From Agaribacter marinus (lineage in GTDB: Bacteria > Pseudomonadota > Gammaproteobacteria > Enterobacterales > Alteromonadaceae): a DNA stretch of 64,000 nucleotides. Under the pieces are notes generated by a model. The model was not told where the DNA came from, did no database searches, and saw only the letters and a program-made list of their open reading frames with translations. Shown piece by piece: positions 1-11,091 of the stretch (position 1 is the stretch's first letter; each line of letters starts with the position of its first letter). The position numbers were made by a program, and so were the translations under genes. The stretch is taken from positions 62,001 to 126,000 of the forward strand of contig NZ_BSOT01000002.1 of the NCBI RefSeq assembly GCF_030160655.1, read 5' to 3'.

Positions 1-615
1 TTCTTCTTTATCTAATTTACTCAACAGTTGGAGAACAAAGTCCCGTCCCTGATCAAACATTGGTTGATAAGGATTTTTATCTTTGTTTCGTTGGTCACGA
101 AAAAAGTTTTCAGACACTTCATGTTCAAAATCTTTGCTACCCAAAATTTCGCCCGTACTATCTACAACCGTCAGCTTCATGCCTACCTGCTCACTATCAG
201 ACGCTAAAATTTTTCCCAGCACAAAAATATCAGCCGTAGTATTGGCATTTGGTACCACTCTTACTGAACTAAACGCTTTCGTTTTTTCTAGTGAATTTTT
301 TGTTTCCATCGCGAAAAGCTTAGCTTCCGTGCGCCTTAACTGAGGCCAAATGCCATCATCATCCATTTCTTCATAATCAATTTCATCAGTGTTTTTGACC
401 ATAGGAAAGCCTGGTGAAAACGTTGGAATCGCAACATCAAGAAAGACTTCAGCATTTTGGAGTTTGTTATATCTCGATTTTGTTCGTTCATTTGCCTCAG
501 GGTTCGTCGGCCCAACAAGCAACGGTTCACCTGGATTGCGGCTTGTACTTTCACACGCACTCATTGCAAGGCAAAATATCAATAGGAAAAGTGTGTGGTA
601 ATACGGTTTTTTCAT
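1..615 (-). CDS. Lipoprotein, partial (C-terminus beyond window edge)
   Basis: The frame is open from ATG at 613-615 to the window edge (205 codons), so the C-terminus is missing. The N-terminus is a lipoprotein signal: MKK start, hydrophobic core, lipobox LAMSAC with Cys21, so the protein should be lipid-anchored in the envelope. The mature part starts with a Pro/Asn/Glu-rich linker. It then has a strand-rich segment (TTADIFVLGKILASDSE, KLTVVDSTGEILGSKDFEHE) that loosely recalls the LpoB/FlgO-type fold of small envelope lipoproteins. That resemblance is weak and no function is assigned. It lies 37 bp downstream of the secreted protein at 653-1228 on the same strand, so the two are probably co-transcribed. 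Confidence 0.75.
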   Translation of the reverse strand, partial: MKKPYYHTLFLLIFCLAMSACESTSRNPGEPLLVGPTNPEANERTKSRYNKLQNAEVFLDVAIPTFSPGFPMVKNTDEIDYEEMDDDGIWPQLRRTEAKLFAMETKNSLEKTKAFSSVRVVPNANTTADIFVLGKILASDSEQVGMKLTVVDSTGEILGSKDFEHEVSENFFRDQRNKDKNPYQPMFDQGRDFVLQLLSKLDKEE

Positions 616-652
616 TCGCAAGTATCCTTTTTCTTCTAAGCGTTCGCTTTAT

Positions 653-1228
653 TCAGCCACACTTGTACTCTGCATATTGTTTTTCAAAGCCAGTTCGCTT
701 GTCTGCGCTTGCCTTTTGGATCTCATCCCAAAGTAAACGACAAATAATGGCATCATTGTCTTTAGGTTTTATCAAACCTCGCGGCTGTTTAATCGTTTGT
801 GCCTTGGTCGACGTAATTTCCGAGTCTTGAGTACTCGAGTTGTTCGCCGTTACTTCAGACGATTGACTAGCGTCAGTTTCGCTACTCGCATCTGCATCTG
901 TCGTACCATTGCCTTCCCCACCACCTTGCACTTGACCACCTGCTGCCATGCTCTTTTGAACAGACGTCATGCAAGTAGCATAACCATCAATAGACTCATG
1001 CAAATTCATTTCCATGCGTTTTACGCGTTCAGCGCGGGTTAACAAGGTCGGATCCACTTCGTCAATTTTTACCTGTGTACATTCGTAAGCTGCAGAGTTT
1101 AAAGTATTGTCCACAGGCGCTTGCTGCGCATAAACTGACGGCATATTTAAAGTGCAACAAAGACACAAGAACAAAACTAAAACGCTGTAAACAGGTATCG
1201 TTTTTTTATCTAAAGTCACATTCATCAA
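653..1228 (-). CDS. Secreted hypothetical protein with acidic Ser/Thr-rich linker
   Basis: 191 aa, not recognised as a named family. It has a cleavable signal peptide (hydrophobic residues about 13-33, cleavage near VYAQQ). A N-terminal globular part contains Cys50 and Cys84. A low-complexity linker rich in Gly, Ser, Thr, Asp and Glu (about residues 95-145) follows. The C-terminal module holds two more Cys (IICRLLWDEIQ and the final YKCG). The four Cys suggest disulfides in the periplasm. The start could be either of the first two Met codons. It is the first gene of the two-gene unit at the window start. Confidence 0.7.
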   Translation of the reverse strand: MMNVTLDKKTIPVYSVLVLFLCLCCTLNMPSVYAQQAPVDNTLNSAAYECTQVKIDEVDPTLLTRAERVKRMEMNLHESIDGYATCMTSVQKSMAAGGQVQGGGEGNGTTDADASSETDASQSSEVTANNSSTQDSEITSTKAQTIKQPRGLIKPKDNDAIICRLLWDEIQKASADKRTGFEKQYAEYKCG

Positions 1229-1530
1229 CTAATCATCACCCCACGTTAGCCCTTATCTTACTATTGTCTTACACAATACACAGAGTGCATAGTAAATAGG
1301 GTGTATAGTGCACTATCGATTAGATTGCCACTTGATACAAAGGTTCATGTTAATCGCACAGGCCTCAAATACCAATAGCACAAATGTTCGATAATTGTGA
1401 GGAATTGTAAGCAAAGTACCTTTCGGTACTCAAATATTAGTTTGCGACCCTATGCACCTTGGCTATATTCGCGCATGCATCTAATCTGAGATAGTATGCG
1501 TACATACAAAATGTGGATGAATAAGAGAAA
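1229..1530. other. Intergenic region between divergent genes
   Basis: 302 bp with no credible ORF, containing the promoters of two divergent units. Visible structure: a perfect 12-bp palindrome ATAGTGCACTAT at 1305-1316, and a small hairpin with AGTACC (1415-1420) pairing with GGTACT (1425-1430). No operator could be assigned to a named regulator. Confidence 0.5.
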
Positions 1531-2586
1531 ATGAAAATGATAGCATTATCTAAAGCTAGCGCGTTTACGTGCCTACTTTTAGTCTTGTTACAATGTATCT
1601 CTATAAAATTGTATGCAATTGAAGAACAACGTACCCAAAAAGTACGTCGAATTGCGATCATCGAGACAATGACGCTAACACACATTCAGAATTCAACAAA
1701 CGCTTACATAGAAGCAATACAATTGCTATTTCCGGACGACAAGATACAGTTTCAACGCATGAACGCTGAAGGCAACTACACACGGGCGCTTGCGTTAGTA
1801 GACGCCTTGGCTACAGCTAACATACAGCCAGACTTGCTTATTACAGTAGCCACTTTAGCTACAAAGGCAGCATTCAAAAAACAAAATGACATAACTTTTC
1901 CCACTGTATTTATGAGTGTTGCCGATCCAATATCTGAAGGTATTATTGAATCTTTTGGTAAAACATCCAAAGCAAATATCACCGGTAATTCACACGTAAT
2001 ATCATCGGACAAAAAACTCGAATTTCTCACCAGAATAATTAAGCCAGATAGCAGTCGTCCGTCAAATGTTGCAATTATATCAACCGACTACCCATCAACA
2101 ATACGAGAGGTCGCTGAGCTTATAGAGAATAGTCATACGTTGAACGCCTTGGCGTTTTTTCATTTGGAGTTTCCATACTCGCCGAGCGTGCTAAAGAATA
2201 TGTCGACGCAAACAGAGGTACTCAAACACCTAACAAATTTGAACAAACCAATCATTGGATACTGGTCACCTAATGGTCCGTTAGGACCGGACGATACGCT
2301 TCGCGAGAATATTTATAACAAATTTAATATACCGCAATTGTATGTTGAAGACATAGAGGCGATAAAGAATGGCGCTTTGATTGGCATTTTTCCAGAAACC
2401 TCACATATCGGACAATCAGCGGCAAAACTGAGTGCTAGAATCCTGAACGGAGAAGCCGCAAATTCAATTCCTGTCGATCGTTTGAAGAATTTTACCGTCG
2501 CGGTAAACGTCTCAACGGCCGTTGAGTTTAACCTGCCAATCCCGTCCGACCTATTGCAGATGGCACAAGAGCATGTGTATCACTAA
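1531..2586 (+). CDS. Periplasmic binding protein (ABC_sub_bind/TrpX type), kinase-linked
   Basis: 351 aa with a signal peptide (residues about 1-30) and the two-lobe layout of the ABC_sub_bind (PF04392) family: VRRIAIIETMTLTHI at the first strand, QPDLLITVATLATKAA, then VFMSVADPISEGIIESFG. This family normally delivers small ligands to an ABC importer. No permease or ATPase is nearby. Instead its stop codon overlaps the ATG of a hybrid histidine kinase by one base (TAATG). It is therefore more likely a ligand sensor that presents its ligand to the kinase, as in LuxP/LuxQ or TorT/TorS; this role is inference. Ligand unknown. ATG 1531 follows a purine-rich stretch (AAGAGAAA). Confidence 0.85.
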   Translation: MKMIALSKASAFTCLLLVLLQCISIKLYAIEEQRTQKVRRIAIIETMTLTHIQNSTNAYIEAIQLLFPDDKIQFQRMNAEGNYTRALALVDALATANIQPDLLITVATLATKAAFKKQNDITFPTVFMSVADPISEGIIESFGKTSKANITGNSHVISSDKKLEFLTRIIKPDSSRPSNVAIISTDYPSTIREVAELIENSHTLNALAFFHLEFPYSPSVLKNMSTQTEVLKHLTNLNKPIIGYWSPNGPLGPDDTLRENIYNKFNIPQLYVEDIEAIKNGALIGIFPETSHIGQSAAKLSARILNGEAANSIPVDRLKNFTVAVNVSTAVEFNLPIPSDLLQMAQEHVYH

Positions 2587-4478
2587 TGCAAATTAAATCC
2601 AAACTCCTACTCAGCTTTGCGCCGGTTCTGTTGTTAATAATGGGGGCTATTGGATACATATCCTACAAATTTGCAGCATCATCAATGGAAAAACACGAAT
2701 ACGAACTGTTAGGTATTTTGGCAGAACAAGCGACCCTAGCATCGATACATGAAAAATATGCTTTGTTAGCGCGATCAGGACTAGAAGAGGTAGATGTATT
2801 TAAAACCTCATACCAACAAGAGGTATATGCTGAACTACAAGATCTCGCCAGTAAAACAAGTAAAGACTTTGCCATTATCAACACGTCAACTAACGAGGTC
2901 ATTTTTGAAACACTCCAACAAAGCATTAAATCATACAATTTAGACAACATTGAGCAAGCTAGGCTAAATAAGGTAAAGGCAAACTTTGGCAGAATGTCTT
3001 CAACAACCGATACCATTCTTTTTGCTTGTGTTGAGTTTGCGCCATGGCATTGGGAGATATTCGTTGTCGAACCCTATGAAAGACTAAAGCGCCCGCTCGA
3101 TAACATAGCTAAAGCAACTCTTATAAGTCTAATTATTGCTTTATTATTCATTGTTTTAGGGTTAAGCAGTGTTTCAGAAAAACTTATATTTTCTCGCATC
3201 ATCACCTTACGAAATGCCGCTAAGCGTATTGCTGAAAATTCAGAAGTTGTATCGCTGAAAATGGGTAAAAGTGATGAAATCGGTCAACTAGCGACAGACA
3301 TGGAAATCATGTCCCATAAAATACGTCAAACTTTAGATAAAGCAGATTCGGCAAGCCAAGCTAAATCAGACTTCTTAGCCGTGATGAGTCACGAAATAAG
3401 AACGCCACTTAATGGTATTATTGGCATGACAAACTTACTCTCTGATACAAACGTTGACGACACGCAAAAAGGCTACTTAAAAGACTTATTAGCCAGTAGT
3501 GAAGGACTCAAAAGCTTGGTTAATGACGTTCTGGATATGGCAAGAATTGAATCCGGTAACTTACAATTTGAATCCATTCCAATTGATTTTACTCGTTTGA
3601 TTAGTAAGGTTTTTTCGATTTTTAAAGTAGCATTTAGTGAACACAAAAATCAGCTTATCATCGATAAAGACCTGCCTGTATCAAAAGTCATATCTGCTGA
3701 CATTGTGGCCATTAGACAGATTATGATTAATTTGATCAGCAATGCAAATAAGTTTACAAATGACGGAACAATCAAACTAAGCGTTAAGATATCTGAAGCA
3801 GGAGAAGGACCAAGCTTAATTATTATCGTAAAAGATGATGGTATTGGTATTCCCAAAGACAAATTAGACACTGTCTTCGACACCTTTACTCAATCCGACA
3901 ACTCCATCACCAGAAAATATGGTGGTAGCGGTCTTGGTCTATCGATCATTGAGCGACTCGTAAAGGCAATGGCCGGAAAGATTACATTAAAAAGTACGCT
4001 TGGCAAAGGCACCGAAGTGAAAGTCATAGTGCCAGTAAAAGTGGAAAGCAAAGAATATCACCACAACGCTCAAGACACGCTCGATTCAATCAAACTACCG
4101 AAAGCACTGCATGTCCTGCTCGTTGAAGACAATGAAATAAATGCCACTGTCGCGCGTGTCAATTTAGAGGATATTGCGTGTACCGTAGAACATGTAAGTG
4201 ATGGCTCACTTGCTGTTGAAGCCGCAAATAAAAAACAGTTCGATATTATTCTAATGGATGTGCATATGCCTAATATGAATGGTATCGAAGCCACTAAAAT
4301 CATTCGTGAAGGTCAAACGCTAAACGCAGAAACACCAATCATTGGCTTAACCGCAGAAGCCTTTAAAGAGAAGCATGTTGAATTTATGACATCAGGAATG
4401 AACAGTGTACTCAGCAAGCCGTTTGACAAACAAGCATTGGTTCGAGAATTTAAGAAAGTACTAAAACTGACGCACTAG
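2586..4478 (+). CDS. Hybrid sensor histidine kinase
   Basis: 630 aa. Order: TM1 (about 7-27), a periplasmic sensing region (about 30-170), TM2 (about 175-195), HAMP, HisKA with the phosphoacceptor His269 in [11 protein letters not shown], HATPase with DDGIGIP and GGSGLGLSI boxes, and a C-terminal receiver with Asp558 in ILMDVHMPNMNG. All catalytic residues look intact. There is no Hpt or DNA-binding domain here, so a phosphotransfer partner must be elsewhere. The gene is translationally coupled to the upstream binding protein, suggesting that this protein's ligand state is the input. A hairpin terminator overlaps its 3' end. Confidence 0.95.
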   Translation: MQIKSKLLLSFAPVLLLIMGAIGYISYKFAASSMEKHEYELLGILAEQATLASIHEKYALLARSGLEEVDVFKTSYQQEVYAELQDLASKTSKDFAIINTSTNEVIFETLQQSIKSYNLDNIEQARLNKVKANFGRMSSTTDTILFACVEFAPWHWEIFVVEPYERLKRPLDNIAKATLISLIIALLFIVLGLSSVSEKLIFSRIITLRNAAKRIAENSEVVSLKMGKSDEIGQLATDMEIMSHKIRQTLDKADSASQAKSDFLAVMSHEIRTPLNGIIGMTNLLSDTNVDDTQKGYLKDLLASSEGLKSLVNDVLDMARIESGNLQFESIPIDFTRLISKVFSIFKVAFSEHKNQLIIDKDLPVSKVISADIVAIRQIMINLISNANKFTNDGTIKLSVKISEAGEGPSLIIIVKDDGIGIPKDKLDTVFDTFTQSDNSITRKYGGSGLGLSIIERLVKAMAGKITLKSTLGKGTEVKVIVPVKVESKEYHHNAQDTLDSIKLPKALHVLLVEDNEINATVARVNLEDIACTVEHVSDGSLAVEAANKKQFDIILMDVHMPNMNGIEATKIIREGQTLNAETPIIGLTAEAFKEKHVEFMTSGMNSVLSKPFDKQALVREFKKVLKLTH

Positions 4479-4500
4479 CGCTAGCACGTCAGTTTATTTG
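4464..4500. terminator. Hairpin terminator between convergent genes
   Basis: AAACTGACG (4464-4472) pairs with CGTCAGTTT (4487-4495), with a further palindrome (CTAGCGCTAG) in the loop and a T-rich tail (TTTATTTGTTTG). It overlaps the kinase stop codon and lies before the convergent frmB, so it probably works in both directions. Confidence 0.7.
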
Positions 4501-4505
4501 TTTGC

Positions 4506-6516
<2,011 letters not shown>

Positions 6517-6669
6517 TCAAAAGTATACAATAGACAAAACCTTCTGCACTAACGAAATTGAACGTTCAAAGAAAATAATGAAATTATTATGCATTTGGAC
6601 TGTCTATCACTTTTGAACGTAAAAAATTTTCGACGCGACCATACATAATTTAGCCACCTTGGACAAAAA

Positions 6670-6960
6670 ATGAGAGTTTCATCACACGCAGTGAAAAAAA
6701 CCTTACTCGGTATTTGTGCAATCACAAGCTTACAGGCTTGTATGCATAAAGACGCAGTAAACAATGAACACCAACAACGTATGCAGCGATGTGAACAGTA
6801 CGTCGGGATGGCACAGAACGACTGCTTAAAAGGCGAAAATGTTACCATTGAAGAATACAAAGATGATTTTCGAGAGTTTAAAAAAGACCTTAAACAAAAA
6901 AACGCTGAAAAAACCGCAAAACCTGTATTAAAACCAAAAGCAGTTGAACAGGAAAAATAG
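6670..6960 (+). CDS. Small lipoprotein, unknown function
   Basis: 96 aa. Signal sequence with lipobox LQAC (Cys24), then a short Gln/Arg-rich segment with two Cys (MQRCEQY and NDCLKGE). The C-terminal half is highly charged and Lys-rich (KKDLKQKNAEK) and probably helical. No family recognised. It sits alone between the divergent frm operon and the convergent TerB gene. The start ATG follows a purine stretch (GGACAAAAA). Probably real because of the clean lipoprotein architecture. Confidence 0.65.
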   Translation: MRVSSHAVKKTLLGICAITSLQACMHKDAVNNEHQQRMQRCEQYVGMAQNDCLKGENVTIEEYKDDFREFKKDLKQKNAEKTAKPVLKPKAVEQEK

Positions 6961-6986
6961 CAATAGGTATAGTAAGGAGAACTTAG

Positions 6987-7433
6987 TTACTTCGATACTT
7001 TAGTCGCTTCATTCAACTTCGTCTTGATAAAATCGGAGTGCCTGACGTACAACAAATCAGCGACTTTACGTATAAGGTGGTCTTCATATTTATCAAGCGT
7101 TCCATCGGCATATGCTACCGACCACATTTGACGCAATAGCTCAACTCGCTCGTCGTACTGATAGTGTTCATTCAATAACGACGTAAAGGGGTGAATAGAC
7201 GCAGTATCCCCCTGATCACTAATCGATATCAACTCGCGTAAATCCCCATCAGACAAGTCATATTGGCTTTTTAACAACGTTTCAATGTGTTTTCGTTCAC
7301 TAGGGTCTTCTGAAAAATCTGAACGTGCTACCTCCAATAACAATACCACGCCAGCCTGCCTCACTTTCTGCGTTTTCTGTGCTTCATTTTCTTGAGGTTT
7401 GGCTATAAATAAGTCTCTTAAGGTTTGAATCAT
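6987..7433 (-). CDS. TerB-domain protein
   Basis: 148 aa from ATG 7431-7433 (MIQTLRDLF). The longer frame to 7505 would overlap the upstream gene and lacks family similarity. The sequence is an all-helical TerB/YjiK-like domain (DUF533-type, tellurite-resistance-associated), with the typical end LLRQMWSVAYADGTLDKYEDHLIRKVADLL (shown as two halves, residues about 95-125). TerB-like domains bind metal or act near membranes; the specific role is unknown. It lies 41 bp downstream of a small membrane protein on the same strand, a pairing that suggests joint function. Confidence 0.85.
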   Translation of the reverse strand: MIQTLRDLFIAKPQENEAQKTQKVRQAGVVLLLEVARSDFSEDPSERKHIETLLKSQYDLSDGDLRELISISDQGDTASIHPFTSLLNEHYQYDERVELLRQMWSVAYADGTLDKYEDHLIRKVADLLYVRHSDFIKTKLNEATKVSK

Positions 7434-7474
7434 TACTACATTTCCCAGAACGTTGTTACCGTTAACCAATAACG

Positions 7475-7759
7475 CTAAGCGCAACCTCCACCATCGCCCC
7501 CACATGAACCACTACCGTTATCGCCATTGCCTCCAAAAAAACCACCGTTACCCGCACTACGACGGTGACTCATATTACCAGTACTACTAACATCCGAAGA
7601 CGCAAAGGCTCTCAATGCACTGAAGATTCTAAATGCCATAGAAAGTACAATAAAAACAAAAACGATAGGCAGCAACTTACTAAATATGAGCGAACCTGAT
7701 GTCAGTTCGATGTATTTCCACAAAAAAAATAACGCTACGCTTGATGCGATCCAATACAT
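7475..7759 (-). CDS. Small membrane protein with Gly/Cys-rich tail
   Basis: 94 aa. Two hydrophobic segments (about 3-15 and 23-43), then a soluble tail that ends in a low-complexity Gly/Asn/Asp stretch with two Cys (GSGSCGGDGGGCA). This tail resembles the Gly-rich ends of YgcG/TPM-type membrane proteins, though no TPM domain is present. Co-directional with and just upstream of the TerB gene. Function unknown. Confidence 0.7.
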   Translation of the reverse strand: MYWIASSVALFFLWKYIELTSGSLIFSKLLPIVFVFIVLSMAFRIFSALRAFASSDVSSTGNMSHRRSAGNGGFFGGNGDNGSGSCGGDGGGCA

Positions 7760-7816
7760 TTAGCTCTCCTTTTTTAAACAGACAAATCTTATTGTCATTT
7801 AGTTCACTAATAGCCG

Positions 7817-8911
7817 CTAATAAAAATGCCATCGCTCGCCTTGCTGAGGAATGATGAACTTAACGCCGAGGGTATTCCTCTCTGCTAACTCAGCTTCAAT
7901 AACTTGGGCTAAATTTTGCTCTTTTTTGAGCGAATATTTTATATGGCTGATAACAATAGGCAAGTCTTCAAGCGCATTATACATAGAACGTCCACCCTTC
8001 TCACCTGATGCCAGCTCACCTGTTAGATTAACACTTGCTGGTCCTACTAAAGACGCAAGATGTGAAAGCTCCACCAACAAATGTTTTGGTGTTAAATGCC
8101 CAAATAACAGTTTATCCGGTCTAGCGTTGACGTAGGAAACTTCAATGATGATGGCTTTCAAACGCCCAGCGACTAATTCGTCTGCAATAGCTTGCCACAA
8201 TGTCGCGAGTTGATTACCCGGTTCAATGACATCTGGGCCGGTATCCCCCACACAAAGCATGCTACTATTGCCTTGCCGTATCAAATAAGCAGTAGATATC
8301 ACACCATTATGACTCAGCTCGAATGCCTGCGCCGTCATATCAGTGTTTTTTATCGGAAAAACAGCGTTTGTATTTACCGCTTGCAAGGCATACTTATTTA
8401 GCTGGGGCGCCTTTCCTCCGTCTGTAAAATTTGGCCAAGCTTGCCAGTTAAACAAACTATTTTTAAGTACAGTTAAGGTAGAAGGTAAACCATAAATTGG
8501 TTTGTTGATGTCGTCGACAGACGCGATCATTAGACCAGCAACATGATCGAGATGTGCGTGGGTAATTAAATATCCATTTATTAAGTGAGTACTAACATAC
8601 CCTACTTTTGACAAGGAAGATTTACTCGGTACCACAATGTCATTAAACGCACCGTTTTCAATCGCTACTTTGATACCATTGGTCACTGTACCAGCATCAC
8701 AAAGCACTGACCGACTGTCTCCATGAGGCGCAATCATAAACGCACTCAGGTTACCGTCTTGAATCCCACCTTTTACACCTAGTGCAACTACATCAAAGCC
8801 GTCTTTAACATTCGATTCATTACCAATATTGACTTGAGCAAGCAAGGTACCGCTAAAACCAAAGAAGGCGGCAAGGCAAACCAGTATGGCTCTCAGGCTA
8901 ACACCTACCAC
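7817..8911 (-). CDS. Class II 3',5'-cyclic-nucleotide phosphodiesterase, exported
   Basis: 364 aa with a signal peptide (cleavage near LLAQ), so periplasmic. It belongs to the PDEase_II family (PF02112; yeast PDE1, Vibrio CpdP), metallo-beta-lactamase fold enzymes that hydrolyse cAMP. The metal motif THAHLDH is at residues 117-123, and CVGDTGPD supplies a later ligand region. A periplasmic location points to use of external cAMP as nutrient or removal of a signal. The start is GTG at 8909-8911, which overlaps the stop of the DUF2058 gene (GTGGTAG); no ATG is available in frame before the signal peptide. Confidence 0.9.
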   Translation of the reverse strand: MVGVSLRAILVCLAAFFGFSGTLLAQVNIGNESNVKDGFDVVALGVKGGIQDGNLSAFMIAPHGDSRSVLCDAGTVTNGIKVAIENGAFNDIVVPSKSSLSKVGYVSTHLINGYLITHAHLDHVAGLMIASVDDINKPIYGLPSTLTVLKNSLFNWQAWPNFTDGGKAPQLNKYALQAVNTNAVFPIKNTDMTAQAFELSHNGVISTAYLIRQGNSSMLCVGDTGPDVIEPGNQLATLWQAIADELVAGRLKAIIIEVSYVNARPDKLLFGHLTPKHLLVELSHLASLVGPASVNLTGELASGEKGGRSMYNALEDLPIVISHIKYSLKKEQNLAQVIEAELAERNTLGVKFIIPQQGERWHFY

Positions 8912-9423
8912 ATTAAATCATCAGGTACGACGAAATCAGCATATGGGTCATCTTCATCCGCAACTTCTTGTTCAGGTGTTTTATGCTCGACAATTTGTGA
9001 CGCATCCCGAGTGGCTATTTTGTCAGCGACAACACCAGGAATAATAGCGTAAGCCTCTTCCACTCGAGCAATTGCCAAAATACCGTTGAGGAGTTGTTGG
9101 CGTGTCAATGAATCGACCAGCATACTTTTAATCAATGTGCCGTCAGTAAAGTTATATTTTATGTCACCTTTTCCGTCGACGGTATTCGAGGCAATGAGTT
9201 GCTTAATTTGCGCCTTAACTTCTTTGCTAAGTAACAGCTCTTTTTGCTCTTTATTTAATGCATTATCGCGCTCAATTTTTTCATTTTTGCTTGCCTCGAC
9301 ACTGGCTTTCACTTCACGTGCGAGCTGACGCGATTTTTTTGAGCCCTTTTTAGCTTTCTTTACTTTTTTTTCATTTACTAAGCCTGCTTTTAGCATCTGC
9401 TCTTGCAAGGATAATTTTGCCAT
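8905..9423 (-). CDS. yaiL: DUF2058 family protein (YaiL-like)
   Basis: 172 aa from ATG 9421-9423 (MAKLSLQEQMLKAGL), the conserved family N-terminus. The frame is open further upstream, but those residues are not family-like. A basic N-terminal coiled region (VKKAKKGSKKSRQLAREVK) leads into the conserved block IASNTVDGKGDIKYNFTDG. YaiL-type proteins are nucleoid/polynucleotide-associated proteins of unclear biochemical role. The gene precedes and overlaps the phosphodiesterase gene by seven bases; functional linkage is not obvious. Confidence 0.9.
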   Translation of the reverse strand: MAKLSLQEQMLKAGLVNEKKVKKAKKGSKKSRQLAREVKASVEASKNEKIERDNALNKEQKELLLSKEVKAQIKQLIASNTVDGKGDIKYNFTDGTLIKSMLVDSLTRQQLLNGILAIARVEEAYAIIPGVVADKIATRDASQIVEHKTPEQEVADEDDPYADFVVPDDLMW

Positions 9424-9584
9424 AACACTTCCTAATATATGTATTACAGGTATTTTAAATATACTAGGGCATAAATCAAAGCCAATCTTGTATACGAGCA
9501 GATTAGCTTGATTTACAATGCCATCCACTTTGTTGCAATGACGGTGACACTGCCATTGCTTGTAAATAAAATTTAAGGACCCTA

Positions 9585-9869
9585 ATGTTTGACGTAAATG
9601 AATACTTTGAAGGTAAAGTTAAATCAATCGCATTTAATACCGACACTTTGCCAGCGACACTAGGCGTAATGGCGCCTGGCGAATATACGTTTGGCACCAG
9701 CGAATTCGAAACAATGACGGTTGCTAGTGGCGCATTAACGGTGCAACTACCAGGTGAAAGTAGTTGGCAAACCTTTAACGCAACAGAATCTTTTACCGTT
9801 GAAGCAAATCAAAGCTTTAATGTAAAAGTCTCTGTAGACACCGCTTACGTTTGTGCTTACGGCAAATAG
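9585..9869 (+). CDS. ppnP: Pyrimidine/purine nucleoside phosphorylase
   Basis: 94 aa, full length for PpnP (DUF1255, YaiE), a small single-domain cupin that cleaves nucleosides with phosphate to base and ribose 1-phosphate. Conserved features: [14 protein letters not shown] at the N-terminus, [20 protein letters not shown], and the C-terminal YVCAYGK. Monocistronic and divergent from the DUF2058 gene. A small stem (AGCTTGT 9872-9878 with ACAAGCT 9883-9889) follows the stop and may be a weak terminator. Confidence 0.95.
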   Translation: MFDVNEYFEGKVKSIAFNTDTLPATLGVMAPGEYTFGTSEFETMTVASGALTVQLPGESSWQTFNATESFTVEANQSFNVKVSVDTAYVCAYGK

Positions 9870-9942
9870 TTAGCTTGTGAGTACAAGCTTTCTCCACAGT
9901 TAATACCGCGATTTTACTTCATAAGGAATTTTAACATTGTTC

Positions 9943-11019
9943 ATGGAAACAAATCTTACGATTATCGGTGGAGGCTTAGCAGGCATATACGCAGCCTATC
10001 TGTGTGAAAAACAAGGCTTGCCTTATGTGCTGCTCGACGCCAAGGATTATCTTGGCGGGAGAATAAAAACAACACCCAACCCGGAACACCAAGGTTTGCA
10101 TCATGATGTAGGGCCAACTTGGGTATTTCCACATCATATCAATATGCAAAACTTAATCGGTGAACTGGGCTTAACACTCTTCCCCCAATACACCGATGGC
10201 GATGTTATTTATCAACTGCAAAATTCGCCACACCCAAAGCGCATGCAAGGGGCAGGCGTTGCTCCTATTGATAGAATTGAAGGCGGCACCAATCAGCTAA
10301 TAAAAGCTTTAGTCAATACATTAAACCCAAACGCGGTCAAACTGCGCCATACCGTTACCACTATCACGCGCAACACTGAAAGCTGGGATATCGACGCTGA
10401 GAATGACAAGCAAGAGTTTAAAATAAACAGTACACACGTTTTGTTAGCCATGCCGCCGCGCATTATCGCAAGAGATTTTGCTAGCGCAGAATGGCTATCA
10501 GCGGATTTACTAAATGCCTTAAATGCATCGCAAACGTGGATGTCTGCACAAGCTAAATTTGTTATCACCTACAAAAATGCATTTTGGCGAGAGCAGGGGC
10601 TAGCTGGGCAAGTGATGAGCCAAGTAGGTCCCATGGTCGAAATTCACGACGCGACTGCAACACCCGACAAAGGCTTTGCCCTGTTCGGATTCATCGGCGT
10701 ACCCAGTAAGATTAGGCAACAATACGCGGAAAACGACATAAAGGCAGCATGCCTCCAACAATTAGTGGACATATTTGGTGATATCGCCGCAGATTATCAA
10801 AGCATATCACTTGAAGATTGGGCTTTAGATTCTGCTATTTGCACCGATAAAGACATATTAGAAGGGTCGCAGCATCCTAATATAGACATTGGGAAGTTCG
10901 AACGTGCTTTACAGGACAAACGCATTTATTTTGCAGGAAGCGAATTTTCGACAAATGACGCCGGGTATTTAGAAGGCGCATTGCTAGCAGTAAATAGAGC
11001 AATGAACGCGTTGTTCTAA
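9943..11019 (+). CDS. FAD-dependent amine-oxidase-family oxidoreductase
   Basis: 358 aa. N-terminal FAD-binding Rossmann motif IIGGGLAGIYAAYLCEKQG followed by LLDAKDYLGGRIKT (the GGR motif of amine oxidases/protoporphyrinogen oxidases). The C-terminal FAD-contact segment FAGSEFSTNDAGYLEGAL is present. Flavin monoamine oxidase-like; substrate unknown. It lacks a signal peptide, so is cytoplasmic. Two starts are possible: TTG at 9937 (8 nt after AAGGAA) or ATG at 9943 (14 nt after it). ATG is reported here. The binding protein gene begins 72 bp downstream. Confidence 0.85.
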   Translation: METNLTIIGGGLAGIYAAYLCEKQGLPYVLLDAKDYLGGRIKTTPNPEHQGLHHDVGPTWVFPHHINMQNLIGELGLTLFPQYTDGDVIYQLQNSPHPKRMQGAGVAPIDRIEGGTNQLIKALVNTLNPNAVKLRHTVTTITRNTESWDIDAENDKQEFKINSTHVLLAMPPRIIARDFASAEWLSADLLNALNASQTWMSAQAKFVITYKNAFWREQGLAGQVMSQVGPMVEIHDATATPDKGFALFGFIGVPSKIRQQYAENDIKAACLQQLVDIFGDIAADYQSISLEDWALDSAICTDKDILEGSQHPNIDIGKFERALQDKRIYFAGSEFSTNDAGYLEGALLAVNRAMNALF

Positions 11020-11091
11020 CGCTAAAGTATAATTGCTGCACACCTAAAATGTACTAAACTTTATACCTATCATTGATAAGTGAGGATTCGC

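Noticed and set aside
414-830. 138-codon plus-strand frame
   Set aside because: Opposes the lipoprotein and secreted-protein genes with clear signal peptides; no RBS or recognisable features.
6549-6860. 103-codon minus-strand frame
   Set aside because: Antisense to the small lipoprotein, which has a clean lipobox; no domain signs.
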